From: Exiguobacterium artemiae 255-15
GTDB taxonomy: Bacteria > Bacillota > Bacilli > Exiguobacteriales > Exiguobacteriaceae
Reading direction: 5' to 3'
DNA: 64,000 bases
Assembly: GCF_000019905.1 (NCBI RefSeq)
Contig: NC_010556.1
Location: 2,072,001-2,136,000, forward strand
Positions 1 to 8,556 of the stretch are shown one piece after another. The notes under the pieces were generated by a model. It did no database searches, was not told the DNA's origin, and saw only the letters and a program-made list of their open reading frames with translations. Positions within the stretch are counted from its first letter, which is position 1, and every line of letters starts with the position of its first letter. Both the position numbers and the translations under genes were made by a program.

Positions 1-730
1 ACATCTCTTCCAAGATGAATTCGACGTTGGTATCGTCCGATTGATACCGGTAATGCAACCGGTCCTCGATGACATCGACTTCCCAGGCATTCGCGACAAA
101 CGTATCGACTGAACGAATCAGACGCGGTATCTTGTCTTCAATGATGATCAGCTGATGATTCGTCGCGTTGACGTTCCAAATCAATAGATTACTGTCGGCT
201 TCGACCTCATACAGCGCATCGAGACCAAAAAACGTTGCCAGTGGCTGGGGCTCAGCTGCCACGAGACGGATATGTTTTTTCCGGAACAGTTCCATGTACT
301 GTTTTAACGCTTCGTTCGGTGCCGCATACAACATGATTTCCCGTTTACCGTCTTCTTCGAGCAGCGTGTAATCAAAATACGGTTCTTCAAACGGCAGGAC
401 GATGCTGTGTCCCAATTCCATAAACAAATATCCGCGAATCTGATTCGTCTCGACCGTCTCCGGAATTTCGAGTTTCCGGGCCAGGACGAGTGATCCGTCA
501 ATCGCCAAGACCGCTTGCGAACCGCGGGGAACCTTTAACTTCGCCAGTAAGCTGTCAAAAATCAGATCAAGCGATGCTTCCGGTTGGAGCCACCCCCCTT
601 GAAGGGTTCCGGGCGGTAACGAGACGACGCCTCGTCGTTTGATAACACCCTTTTTAACGACCGCTCCAAAAATCCCGACATCTGTGAAATTAAAGTAAAT
701 ATATGTACCTCTGCGCCGAGCTTGCGCCAT
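1..730 (-). CDS. pilM: Type IV pilus assembly protein PilM (partial, C-terminus off window)
   Basis: About 243 codons are open from an ATG at 730 to the window edge, so the C-terminal part is missing. The protein opens MAQARRRGTYIYFNFTDVG and contains an actin-like ATPase style stretch (VLAIDGSLVLARKLEIP). PilM is the cytoplasmic actin-like protein that links PilN/PilO to the pilus motor. It follows the prepilin peptidase gene with an 18-bp gap and a ribosome site of the GGAAAG type. The assignment rests on fold-like features and its position in the pil cluster. PilN/PilO would be expected just beyond the left edge. Confidence 0.75.
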   Translation of the reverse strand, partial: MAQARRRGTYIYFNFTDVGIFGAVVKKGVIKRRGVVSLPPGTLQGGWLQPEASLDLIFDSLLAKLKVPRGSQAVLAIDGSLVLARKLEIPETVETNQIRGYLFMELGHSIVLPFEEPYFDYTLLEEDGKREIMLYAAPNEALKQYMELFRKKHIRLVAAEPQPLATFFGLDALYEVEADSNLLIWNVNATNHQLIIIEDKIPRLIRSVDTFVANAWEVDVIEDRLHYRYQSDDTNVEFILEEM

Positions 731-748
731 ATGTATGTTCTTCCTTTC

Positions 749-1507
749 CTAGAGGAACAGATCGAGATAAAGCTTCACCCAATCGTCCGCGAAATAATAT
801 GTCAGTAATGTTCCGACTGCGATCGAGGGAACAAACGGAATCGGTTGTTTTCGTTCAACGCGTTTGAAACCGAGTAACCCCAGTCCGATGATCGATCCGA
901 CGAACGCGGAAACAAACAGGGCGATGACGACGTGTAACGGACCTAAAAAAATCCCGAGCACACCAAACAACTTGACGTCTCCTGCCCCCATCCCTTGTCG
1001 TGACGCAAGAAAGATCACGAACAATAGAAAGAATCCGACGAATCCGCCAATAATTGGATTATACCAGTTCTCAAGGGGAGAAAGGTAGCGAACAATCAGA
1101 CTAATCGGTAAAAAGAATAATAAGATTTTGTTCGGAATCAACATGTAGGCAAGATCGGACATGACGAGGATACTGAGCAGGCTCGTCAGCAGAATCGACA
1201 GGATGAATTGCATCGACCAACCGAACTGATAAAAGGCATAAGCATACAAAATCCCGCCGAGCAATTCGAGTGCCGGATACTTGATCGAAATCGGTAACTG
1301 GCACGTCCGACATTTGCCGCGCAAAACGAGATAGCCGATGACCGGCGTCAGTTCAAGCGGACCGAGGACATGACCACAGTTCGGACAATGCGAGCGCGGA
1401 CGGACAATCGATTCCCCGACCGGGACCCGTAAGCCGACGACGTTCGTAAAGGATGTCACGAGCATCCCAATCAGAAAAAAGTAAACCGTAAAGACGACTG
1501 TCATCAT
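749..1507 (-). CDS. pilD: Prepilin peptidase / N-methyltransferase
   Basis: This 252-residue membrane aspartic protease cleaves type IV prepilins after the leader glycine and N-methylates the new N-terminus. The cytoplasmic zinc motif is visible as C41-x2-C44 and C66-x2-C69. The catalytic aspartates fit D118 (in MSDLAYM) and D177 (in GMGAGDVKLFG). At least six hydrophobic segments follow. A GGAGG site precedes the tandem ATG. In Bacillus subtilis the equivalent comC also sits next to folC, so the peptidase keeps the ancestral locus while a full pilus cluster surrounds it. It probably also serves any competence pseudopilins encoded elsewhere. Confidence 0.95.
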   Translation of the reverse strand: MMTVVFTVYFFLIGMLVTSFTNVVGLRVPVGESIVRPRSHCPNCGHVLGPLELTPVIGYLVLRGKCRTCQLPISIKYPALELLGGILYAYAFYQFGWSMQFILSILLTSLLSILVMSDLAYMLIPNKILLFFLPISLIVRYLSPLENWYNPIIGGFVGFFLLFVIFLASRQGMGAGDVKLFGVLGIFLGPLHVVIALFVSAFVGSIIGLGLLGFKRVERKQPIPFVPSIAVGTLLTYYFADDWVKLYLDLFL

Positions 1508-1533
1508 ACAGTTCCCTCCTTAAAAAAGTTCAG

Positions 1534-1555
1534 AAAAAAACCCCCGAGATGGGGG
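1534..1555 (-). terminator. Rho-independent terminator after the pilin gene
   Basis: CCCCC-ATCTC-GGGGG hairpin followed on the minus strand by seven T residues, 7 bp past the pilin stop codon. It should make the pilin a separate abundant transcript, with read-through or an internal start feeding pilD. Confidence 0.85.
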
Positions 1556-1561
1556 TAGATA

Positions 1562-2080
1562 TTATTTCACTTCAATTGCTGAGCGTTTAAGAGCATCTGA
1601 AGATACTCCATCAAAATATTCGTTAGTAGTTTTTTTGCTGTTAAGCGTTACTGTGTAAGTATATTTTCCCTTTACTTCTTTTACGAGTACAAATGAATCT
1701 TTGTACTCTGCATCAGAGTTTAAAGAGTCTTTCATAGTATCAATATATTTACTTAACGATTCTTTACGTACAGGTACTTTATCTCCAACTGGTGTAGATG
1801 TTATTTCTTCCCCGCCTTCGTTAATACCTAAAATAATCGACTCACCAGCTTGAATCGGATTAGAAGATGCGTATAACTTCGCAGCCGAAACCAATTGTTT
1901 CGCATCGGACACAACCGCATCCTTACGTGAGTTTTCAATCAATCCGCCGATGGCGACGACAGCGATTGCTGCAATGATTCCTAAGATAACGACAACAACG
2001 AGTAACTCGATCAATGTCAAGCCGCGCTCGTCACGCATTTGTTTAGCATCGAGCCAAATCTCTTTCAGACGTTCTAACAT
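1562..2080 (-). CDS. Major type IV prepilin (PilA-like)
   Basis: This 172-residue prepilin has a 20-residue charged leader ending in Gly20, then LTLIELLVVVVILGIIAAIAV, a canonical methylation/assembly helix with Glu at mature position 5. The rest is a hydrophilic globular domain without cysteines. It lies between pilC and pilD with its own promoter region upstream and a strong terminator downstream, as expected for an abundant subunit. The distal half of the gene is visibly AT-richer than its neighbours, whereas the helix-coding part is not. This suggests diversification or exchange of the exposed head. A GGGAGG site lies 10 bp before the ATG. Confidence 0.93.
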   Translation of the reverse strand: MLERLKEIWLDAKQMRDERGLTLIELLVVVVILGIIAAIAVVAIGGLIENSRKDAVVSDAKQLVSAAKLYASSNPIQAGESIILGINEGGEEITSTPVGDKVPVRKESLSKYIDTMKDSLNSDAEYKDSFVLVKEVKGKYTYTVTLNSKKTTNEYFDGVSSDALKRSAIEVK

Positions 2081-2149
2081 GTTTATTATTCCTCCCTAGT
2101 ACTTTTTCACTGCTTCTGGCGTATAGGTCATACTATCCAGTTTGATACT

Positions 2150-2155
2150 ATTATA
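2150..2155 (-). promoter_or_regulatory. Candidate -10 element of the pilin promoter
   Basis: Perfect TATAAT on the minus strand in the 138-bp gap between pilC and the pilin gene. No good -35 is seen at 17 bp, so an activator may be needed. The gap is AT-rich and non-coding. Confidence 0.5.
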
Positions 2156-2218
2156 GTAGCACCATATTTTTTGTAGAAAATGTCTTTTTTGTACAATAGG
2201 TAAATGTTTTGACAGTTG

Positions 2219-3436
2219 TCAACTGGCCTGAATATCGGAGTAGATTTTGAACATCGGGACAACGACTGCAATGACGATCACACCAACGATAACTGCTAAT
2301 ACGACAATCAATAACGGTTCAATGATGGACTTTAAACGGTCGGTCGTCGTCTCAACTTCGGTTTCATAAAAATCGGCGACTTCGGTCAGCATCGAGTCGA
2401 GCCGTCCCGACTCCTCCCCAATCGCAATCATCTGCGTGACGAGAGGTGGAAAATATTTGTTTTTTGATAAGGGTTCATGCATCGGGATCCCGCGTGACAT
2501 TGCTTCGTTTGCAGCGGCAATTCCTTTACGGATGACCCGGTTCGTGACGATCCGTTCCGTGATGTCGAGGGACGCGAGAATCGGGACGGAGGCATTCAGT
2601 AAAACGGCCAGTCCCCGTGTCATCAAGGCGATTTGTGATTTTTGAATCAATGGGCCAAACACGGGAATCATCAATAACAGACGGTCAAAGATAACGCGTT
2701 GCCGCTCATTCTTTAAGTTGAAGTACAGCAGACCGAGCAGACCAAAAGCAATTAGCAGTAAGACCCACCAATAGGCGACAAAAAAGTCAGAAACCGCAAC
2801 GACGATTTTTGTGATCAACGGCAACTCACTTCCCAGTTGGTCAAAAATCGACGCGAACGTCGGGACGACGTTCAGCATCAAGAAGACGACAACGCCGATG
2901 GCAACAATCGAGACGACTGCCGGATAAATCAACGCCGAGATGACCTTCCGTTTGATCTCGTACTGCTTCTGAAGCTGAGTGACGATATTATCAAGCGCTT
3001 CTTCCAAGTTTCCGCTTGCTTCCCCCGCCATCGCCATACTGACAAAAAATGTATCGAAGACACGGGGATGTTTTTCAATCGCTTGCGAAAATTGAATTCC
3101 GCTCCGTAAATCGTCTTCAACCTCGACAAGTGCCCGTTCGAGCGGTTTCGAATCGGTCTGTTTGCGCAAGATTTCCGTTGCCTTGACGATCGAGACCCCC
3201 GACCGGACAAGTGTCGCGAATTGTCGGGCATACATGACGAGATGCTCGATTTTCGGTTTCGCGGTTAAAAATGTAATCTCTGTATTTAAGCCTTTTGATT
3301 CTTGTTTTTCAAGCAGCGTCACGGCAATTTGATCGGTCCGTAATCGTTCTGCCGCTTCCCGTTTCGTTAGTGCTGTGATCTTGCCTTTTTTTCGTTTGCC
3401 GGTCATTGTTCGACCTTCATATTTAAAGACTGTCAT
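2219..3436 (-). CDS. pilC: Type IV pilus inner-membrane platform protein PilC
   Basis: This 405-residue GspF/PilC-family protein anchors the assembly and retraction ATPases at the membrane. It shows the usual duplicated cytoplasmic four-helix domains (about residues 70-190 and 270-395), each followed by a hydrophobic segment (about 170-195, 220-240 and 375-400). The conserved MARQFATLVRSG-like start of domain 1 reads as MYARQFATLVRSGVS. It begins 4 bp after the pilT stop and is translated in the same direction, so it belongs to the pilB-pilT-pilC transcript. Confidence 0.95.
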   Translation of the reverse strand: MTVFKYEGRTMTGKRKKGKITALTKREAAERLRTDQIAVTLLEKQESKGLNTEITFLTAKPKIEHLVMYARQFATLVRSGVSIVKATEILRKQTDSKPLERALVEVEDDLRSGIQFSQAIEKHPRVFDTFFVSMAMAGEASGNLEEALDNIVTQLQKQYEIKRKVISALIYPAVVSIVAIGVVVFLMLNVVPTFASIFDQLGSELPLITKIVVAVSDFFVAYWWVLLLIAFGLLGLLYFNLKNERQRVIFDRLLLMIPVFGPLIQKSQIALMTRGLAVLLNASVPILASLDITERIVTNRVIRKGIAAANEAMSRGIPMHEPLSKNKYFPPLVTQMIAIGEESGRLDSMLTEVADFYETEVETTTDRLKSIIEPLLIVVLAVIVGVIVIAVVVPMFKIYSDIQAS

Positions 3437-3440
3437 TAAT

Positions 3441-4484
3441 TCACCCCGATATGTAAGGTGTCGCGGCAGATGCTGGAATCAATCCACGACTCACTAAGTC
3501 TTGTAATGCCATCTGCATCGTCTGCATCCCGTACTGTTTTCCTGTCTGCAGAACAGATTGAATCTGATATTCTTTCCCGGTCCGGATCAAGTTTGACACA
3601 GCCGGTGTCTCGACCATGATTTCAAGTGCTGCGACACGACCCGTTCCGTCTGTTCGCGGCATTAGCCGTTGTGAGACGACACCGGCTAGAACGTTCGCGA
3701 GTTGAGCCCGAATCTGGTCTTGTTGCTCGGACGGAAAGACATCGATGATCCGGCTGACCGTCGATGCCGCCGTCGACGTATGGACGGTCGCGAAAACTAG
3801 ATGACCGGTCTCTGCTGCCGTCACGGCGGTTGAAATCGTTTCCAGATCGCGCATCTCACCGAGTAAGATGACATCCGGATCCTGCCGGAGGGCAGACCGT
3901 AAGCCGGTCGCAAACCGCGGCGCATCGATTCCGATTTCCCGCTGGTCAATCAGACTTTTCTGATGACTATGCAAATATTCAATCGGATCTTCGAGCGTGA
4001 TGATCCGTTTATACATCGTCTGGTTGATTTCATTGATCATCGCTGCCAGTGTCGTCGATTTCCCGGAACCGGTCGGACCGGTCACGAGAATCAAACCGTG
4101 CGGCTTCGTCAAAAAACGTTTTAAGACCGGCGGTAATGACAATTGATCGAGTGTCGGGACTTCGGTCGGAATTGTCCGGAAAGCCATCGACAACGCACCG
4201 CGTTGATAAAAACAATTGACGCGGTAGCGCGCCACTCCTGTCACACCAAATGAAAAGTCGATATCGCGATCCTGTTTTAACTGTAAAAACATTTCCTCGG
4301 TAATAAGGGAACGGACGAACCCTTCAATGATGATCGGCTTCATCTTTTCCGAGCCAAACGGTGTCAGGACACCGTTGATGCGAAAGACCGGTGGTGAGCC
4401 GGCCGTCAGATGGACATCAGATGCTTCTTTTTCTTTTGACGATCGTAAAATGTCTTCAATTTGGGCGCGTTCCATCGTACTCAT
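3441..4484 (-). CDS. pilT: Pilus retraction ATPase PilT
   Basis: This 347-residue hexameric secretion-type ATPase depolymerises the pilus. It has Walker A GPTGSGKST near residue 136, an Asp box (EDPIEYL), Walker B (DVILLGEMRD) and a His box (HLVFATVHTSTA). The C-terminal signature reads SNLIRTGK, resembling the PilT AIRNLIRE motif. Its start overlaps the pilB stop by 4 bp (ATGA), so translation is coupled. A dedicated PilT separates this from the Bacillus competence pseudopilus, which lacks one, and points to twitching-type retraction. Confidence 0.96.
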   Translation of the reverse strand: MSTMERAQIEDILRSSKEKEASDVHLTAGSPPVFRINGVLTPFGSEKMKPIIIEGFVRSLITEEMFLQLKQDRDIDFSFGVTGVARYRVNCFYQRGALSMAFRTIPTEVPTLDQLSLPPVLKRFLTKPHGLILVTGPTGSGKSTTLAAMINEINQTMYKRIITLEDPIEYLHSHQKSLIDQREIGIDAPRFATGLRSALRQDPDVILLGEMRDLETISTAVTAAETGHLVFATVHTSTAASTVSRIIDVFPSEQQDQIRAQLANVLAGVVSQRLMPRTDGTGRVAALEIMVETPAVSNLIRTGKEYQIQSVLQTGKQYGMQTMQMALQDLVSRGLIPASAATPYISG

Positions 4485-6145
4485 TCGGAAATCACCGTCC
4501 GGAGAATCTCTTCCGTCGTCGTGATCCCTTGGGCGACTTTAGATAAACCGTCCGCTAGCAATAACCGTTGTCCTTGTGATCTTACATACATCGTGATTTC
4601 ACTCTCCGTTGATTGATTCATGATCATCCGTCGTAAGCTTTCATCAACCATGACGACTTCTTGAATCGCCAGTCGTCCGCGATAGCCGGTCATGTTACAA
4701 GAGGAACAGCCGCGTCCACGCATGACGGTCGTCGCCGCAATCCCTTCTTGCGCAAACAATTCTTCTTCCCGTTTCGACAACGGCTGGACTTCCCCGCAGT
4801 CACGGCATACCCGCCGGACGAGACGCTGAGCAATCAATCCGGTGACCGAGGCCGCAACAAGGAATGGTTCAACCCCCATATCGATCAATCGGGTAATCGA
4901 ACTGACGGCCGAATTCGTGTGCAAGGTCGAGAGAACAAGGTGACCGGTTAATGAAGCCCGGATTGAAATCTCCGCTGTTTCAATGTCCCGAATCTCCCCG
5001 ACCATGACGACGTTCGGATCCTGTCGCAGAATCGAACGGAGACCACTGGCAAACGTCAAGCCGATTTTTGAGTTGACCTGAACCTGATTGATACCGTCGA
5101 CTTGATACTCGACCGGATCTTCGACCGTAATGATGTTCCGTGTTTCATCGTTCAATTCATTTAAAGCGGCATACAATGTTGAGGATTTCCCGGATCCGGT
5201 TGGTCCCGTGATTAAGATAATCCCGTTTGGCCGTTTGAGCATCTCACGGAATTGTTGTTCGTTCCGTTCACTGAAACCGATTTTTGCAATCGAGATGTTG
5301 GAATTGGAACTGTCGAGAATCCGAATGACGACTTTTTCGCCGTAGACAGTCGGTAATGTCGAGACCCGGAAATCATACGCAACGCCATTATGTAGGAATT
5401 TAATTCGTCCATCCTGTGGTAACCGGGATTCCGTAATGTCAAGTTCGCTCATGACTTTAATCCGGGTCGTCAAAATATTTTGAATCTGTTTCGGATAATT
5501 GTTTTCTGTCCGTAATTCACCATCAATCCGAATTCGGATTGACAGCGATGTTTCTTGTGGATCCATATGAATATCGGATGCCCGCTGGGAAATTCCGTTT
5601 TCGAGTATTTGATTGACCAGACGGATAATGGGAGCATCTTCACGTGTCACGGTATCACGTGATGTATCGGAAATCGTCATCTCGTCGGACTCGAGTAATT
5701 CTCGCAGGGATGAATCGATATCGTAATACTTTAAAATCGTCCGTCGGATTTCGTCGCGTGTCGCAAGACCCACTTCAATCATCAATCCAGTTTGCAGTCG
5801 CAAATCATCAATTGCAATTAAATCCATCGGATCTGCCATCGCGATGAACAGCCGATTTCCTTCTCGATAAACCGGCACTAATGTATGCCGCTGTGCCAGT
5901 TCTTTTGAGATCAATTTTGTTACCGCGACATCGACCGGATAGTTATACAGTTGAATGACAGGAATTTTTAATTGATGATGCAACGCTTCAATCAATTGTT
6001 GTTCGGTTAAATGACCGAGTCGTAGTAAGGTATCCCCTAATTTTTCCGATGTCCGTTTGACGGATAAAGCCTCTTCAATCTGTGCTTCCGTCACGACACT
6101 TTCTTCCAACAGCATTTCGCCTAAACGTTTTCGTTTCATCGCCAT
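4481..6145 (-). CDS. pilB: Pilus extension ATPase PilB
   Basis: This 554-residue GspE/PilB-family ATPase drives pilus polymerisation. An N-terminal MshEN-like domain (about residues 1-150, with repeated hydrophobic motifs such as LGDTLLRLGHLTEQQL) precedes the RecA-like core. Walker A GPTGSGKSS, EDPVEYQ and Walker B (NVVMVGEIRD) are visible. A tetracysteine zinc motif CRDC-x-CSSC lies in the C-terminal third. MshEN domains often bind cyclic di-GMP. Whether this one does is not decided here. It is the first motor gene of the operon and starts 8 bp after a small membrane-protein gene. Confidence 0.95.
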   Translation of the reverse strand: MAMKRKRLGEMLLEESVVTEAQIEEALSVKRTSEKLGDTLLRLGHLTEQQLIEALHHQLKIPVIQLYNYPVDVAVTKLISKELAQRHTLVPVYREGNRLFIAMADPMDLIAIDDLRLQTGLMIEVGLATRDEIRRTILKYYDIDSSLRELLESDEMTISDTSRDTVTREDAPIIRLVNQILENGISQRASDIHMDPQETSLSIRIRIDGELRTENNYPKQIQNILTTRIKVMSELDITESRLPQDGRIKFLHNGVAYDFRVSTLPTVYGEKVVIRILDSSNSNISIAKIGFSERNEQQFREMLKRPNGIILITGPTGSGKSSTLYAALNELNDETRNIITVEDPVEYQVDGINQVQVNSKIGLTFASGLRSILRQDPNVVMVGEIRDIETAEISIRASLTGHLVLSTLHTNSAVSSITRLIDMGVEPFLVAASVTGLIAQRLVRRVCRDCGEVQPLSKREEELFAQEGIAATTVMRGRGCSSCNMTGYRGRLAIQEVVMVDESLRRMIMNQSTESEITMYVRSQGQRLLLADGLSKVAQGITTTEEILRTVISE

Positions 6146-6153
6146 TTACGTTG

Positions 6154-6468
6154 TCATCCTTCCGCGTGCCATGTTTCTTCTTCGTCAAGTGGTGTCAGTT
6201 TTTGTTTTTTTTCATCCACGACACTCGTAATTGCCGTTACAACGAGAATCAATACGATATAACCGGCAATGACCAAAGGATTCGAAATCCAGTCAAACTT
6301 GACGATTAAATAGAGGGAAGTGACCAAGACGAGCGCCGTCAATGAAAGAATCACTTTTGCTGCTGTAGTCGTGACAAAAGGAATTTGAATCGCAAACATC
6401 AAACCACAAATGATGGTCGCAAGACCGATAATGATGCCAAGCTCGATTGCTAAGTCCGTCCAGTTCAT
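6154..6468 (-). CDS. Small membrane protein of the pil operon, function unknown
   Basis: This 104-residue protein is nearly all hydrophobic, with about three to four transmembrane segments (roughly residues 8-28, 33-55 and 62-85) and a charged C-terminal tail rich in Lys and Glu. The second ATG is chosen because the GAGG site is properly spaced from it but abuts the first. I do not recognise a family. Its position between the VanW-like gene and pilB, all closely spaced, suggests a role at the pilus membrane base or in regulation. That is inference from context only. Confidence 0.7.
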   Translation of the reverse strand: MNWTDLAIELGIIIGLATIICGLMFAIQIPFVTTTAAKVILSLTALVLVTSLYLIVKFDWISNPLVIAGYIVLILVVTAITSVVDEKKQKLTPLDEEETWHAEG

Positions 6469-6494
6469 GTTCATCCTCTTTTCTTTTAGGAAAA

Positions 6495-7859
6495 TCAGCC
6501 GACAGCGCCTTCTGTCGAATCATCTTCGACTGGAGATGCCGGATCCCCTGTTGTTGGTGTATCCGGAGTATCTGGTGTTGTCGGTTGCTTCGGTGTTACA
6601 GGTTCTTCTGGTGTCGTCGTTCCGTCTGTTGTTCCATCCGTTGAGTCAGTTGTTGAGTTATCTGTCGAGTCATTGGTTGTTTCATCATTGGTCGTCTCGT
6701 CCGTCGAGTCGGTTGACGGTTCTTCTGCCGGTGGTGTGACAACAGGCGGTAACTCTTCTTGACTGCTCTTCGTCACAATGGCTGGTGTGGCTGCATAAAA
6801 ATCAAGGGCCAGTAATCGTTTGACTTCTCCTTGATTTGATTTCGTGACACGATACAACTCAATTGATTTTCCTTCGATGCCTGATTGCGTATCACTGCTT
6901 GTTCCCGCAGATAACGTTGCAGAATAGCGTGTGATTGTCCGGTACGGAATTGTTTTTTCCGCTTCCAGTACGGCAGAAACCGTTTCTTTGAACGGTGTCC
7001 CGCGTAATTCAAGTGTGACATCGCTCCCGTTCTTCGTCGCTACGACTTGGTAGTTGACCGCTTGTGTGTTCCGAACGGCAAAATCGGTTTTTTCGTCAAT
7101 CTTGACATCATAACCAAGCGTGATATCGTCCGGTAACTGCGCATGTGGCATCCGTTCGACGATCTCAAATGGCGTTTTCGCAAATAATTCATACAGTTTA
7201 CTGCCAATGAAGGAGGCCGCAATCGGATCCATGCCATACGTCTTAATATTCATCAACTGACCGGCCTTAATGTCGACTTGAGCCATCGCGTCAATCATCT
7301 GTTCTTCTGCTGCCGAACGGGTCATGAACGTGACACTCGAAACGACTTCACCCGCCGGATCAACCGCTGCTGCCGTTTCAGACGGATCAAAGTTTCCTTC
7401 TTCCAATTTTTCACTTGTTTTGATTAACCAGGTGTTGAACGTCTTCACCTGCTCTTCTGTATATGTAATCGGTTGTGAGGCGAGATAGGTTTCCATCGCT
7501 GTTTGATCAACAGTTACCTCTAAAGATCCACCTTTTTTTAAGGACGCTTGTTTGATTGATTCCTCAATTTTAAATGTCACCAGTTCAGTCGGAATTGGCA
7601 ATGTTTCTTCTCCTGTCCCGACGGTCAATGGTGTTTTTTTAGACCAGGACGTGACTGCTTCCTGCACTTTCGGTTTTGCTTCTTTCCGTGTCAATCCGCT
7701 GACGGGAACAGAACCGATTCGGGCGGTATCGGAAAAATTTTCGACGACCGTTGCTTTGCCTGTAAAAGAAATCAAAGCAAATGAAGGAACATAAATCAGA
7801 GCAATTAAGGCGACTAACAACAGCGTATGTACGGCAAAACGTTTAAAATTTATCATCAT
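6495..7859 (-). CDS. VanW/YoaR-like membrane-anchored extracellular protein with Thr/Asp-rich tail
   Basis: This protein of about 454 residues has one N-terminal transmembrane segment (about residues 8-30). An extracellular region follows (RIGSVPVSGLTRKEAKPKVQ) that resembles the peptidoglycan-binding repeat of YoaR proteins. A later segment (AKTPFEIVERMPH) matches the end of VanW domains. The tail of about 75 residues is low-complexity Ser/Thr/Asp/Pro. The open frame extends 25 codons upstream, but the AAAGGA site and the overlapping TATAAT favour the tandem ATG at 7859. It heads the pilB operon and may help the pilus cross the thick wall, which is inference. Family assignment is moderate. 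Confidence 0.65.
   Translation of the reverse strand: MMINFKRFAVHTLLLVALIALIYVPSFALISFTGKATVVENFSDTARIGSVPVSGLTRKEAKPKVQEAVTSWSKKTPLTVGTGEETLPIPTELVTFKIEESIKQASLKKGGSLEVTVDQTAMETYLASQPITYTEEQVKTFNTWLIKTSEKLEEGNFDPSETAAAVDPAGEVVSSVTFMTRSAAEEQMIDAMAQVDIKAGQLMNIKTYGMDPIAASFIGSKLYELFAKTPFEIVERMPHAQLPDDITLGYDVKIDEKTDFAVRNTQAVNYQVVATKNGSDVTLELRGTPFKETVSAVLEAEKTIPYRTITRYSATLSAGTSSDTQSGIEGKSIELYRVTKSNQGEVKRLLALDFYAATPAIVTKSSQEELPPVVTPPAEEPSTDSTDETTNDETTNDSTDNSTTDSTDGTTDGTTTPEEPVTPKQPTTPDTPDTPTTGDPASPVEDDSTEGAVG
6525..6735 (-). repeat. Low-complexity Thr/Asp/Pro coding repeat
   Basis: Imperfect tandem codon repeats encode runs such as STDSTDETTNDETTND and later TPDTPDTPTT. This looks like a flexible, possibly wall-spanning linker at the C-terminus of the VanW-like protein. 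Copy number may vary between strains. Confidence 0.7.
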
Positions 7860-7907
7860 CTGTTTCCTTTCCGTATGAAATAACCATTTCAGGTGTCTAG
7901 TATTTCC

Positions 7908-7913
7908 ATTATA
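7908..7913 (-). promoter_or_regulatory. Candidate -10 element for the VanW-like/pilBTC operon
   Basis: TATAAT on the minus strand about 50 bp before the chosen start. No convincing -35 lies at 17 bp. A second possible pair (TTGTCA, 19 bp, CATAAT) lies slightly upstream. The region to 8031 is shared with the divergent minor-pilin genes. Confidence 0.4.
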
Positions 7914-8031
7914 ATGAATATTATGATGAAACATAAGTCCTACCTGACAAATACTTTCTCTACGTGTGAATACATACCTTTTTTTAATTTTTAGTCCAGA
8001 AATCCTATTGATTTAGACATGAGGTGAATCC

Positions 8032-8556
8032 GTGCCAAACAAGCAAGCTGGTTTTTCATTAATTGAGGTATTAGTCAGCATTACGATTTTATCGATTATT
8101 TCTGTATCGTTAATCAGTATCTTTTCCCAATCCCTCGCCGCATCCCGGGATAGCACCAAATTGACGTTTGCCAATTATCTCGCCAAAAATGCTGCCTCCT
8201 ACATCGAGCGGGAAGCCGTCGAAGCAGAGTCCGGTCCTTTTGTTTTTAATGACTTGAAAACCAAAGCCCAACAGGCAACTTATCAGAATGGAGCTTTTGT
8301 AATGCCGACGCCGAACACGCCGTCATGTGGTGTATCGGCTATTTGTGACTCAATCTTCAATGACGCCGAAATAAATAATTTACCGTTCGATGTGAAGTTC
8401 AGTGTCACTCCACGTAAAATCAACGGACAAACGGATCCCAATCTGCTCGATTTGTATGTTTATGTCTATCCAGACGGACAATCAGAGCCCATTACTTCCT
8501 TGAAAGGATCGATTACGAATGCGACGCTTAATCAAAGTTTTCCATCAACGAAGTGA
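8032..8556 (+). CDS. Minor pilin / pseudopilin, PilV-like
   Basis: This 174-residue protein starts at GTG with an AGGTGA site. It has a short leader ending MPNKQAG and the processed helix FSLIEVLVSITILSIISV, a class III-type methylation motif with Glu at position 5. The head domain has two cysteines about ten residues apart (PSCGVSAICDS), possibly a disulfide. It is divergent from the pilB operon and overlaps the next gene, so the three minor-pilin genes form one transcript. These proteins usually form the tip-priming complex. The PilV label rests on gene order and motif only. Confidence 0.85.
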   Translation: MPNKQAGFSLIEVLVSITILSIISVSLISIFSQSLAASRDSTKLTFANYLAKNAASYIEREAVEAESGPFVFNDLKTKAQQATYQNGAFVMPTPNTPSCGVSAICDSIFNDAEINNLPFDVKFSVTPRKINGQTDPNLLDLYVYVYPDGQSEPITSLKGSITNATLNQSFPSTK

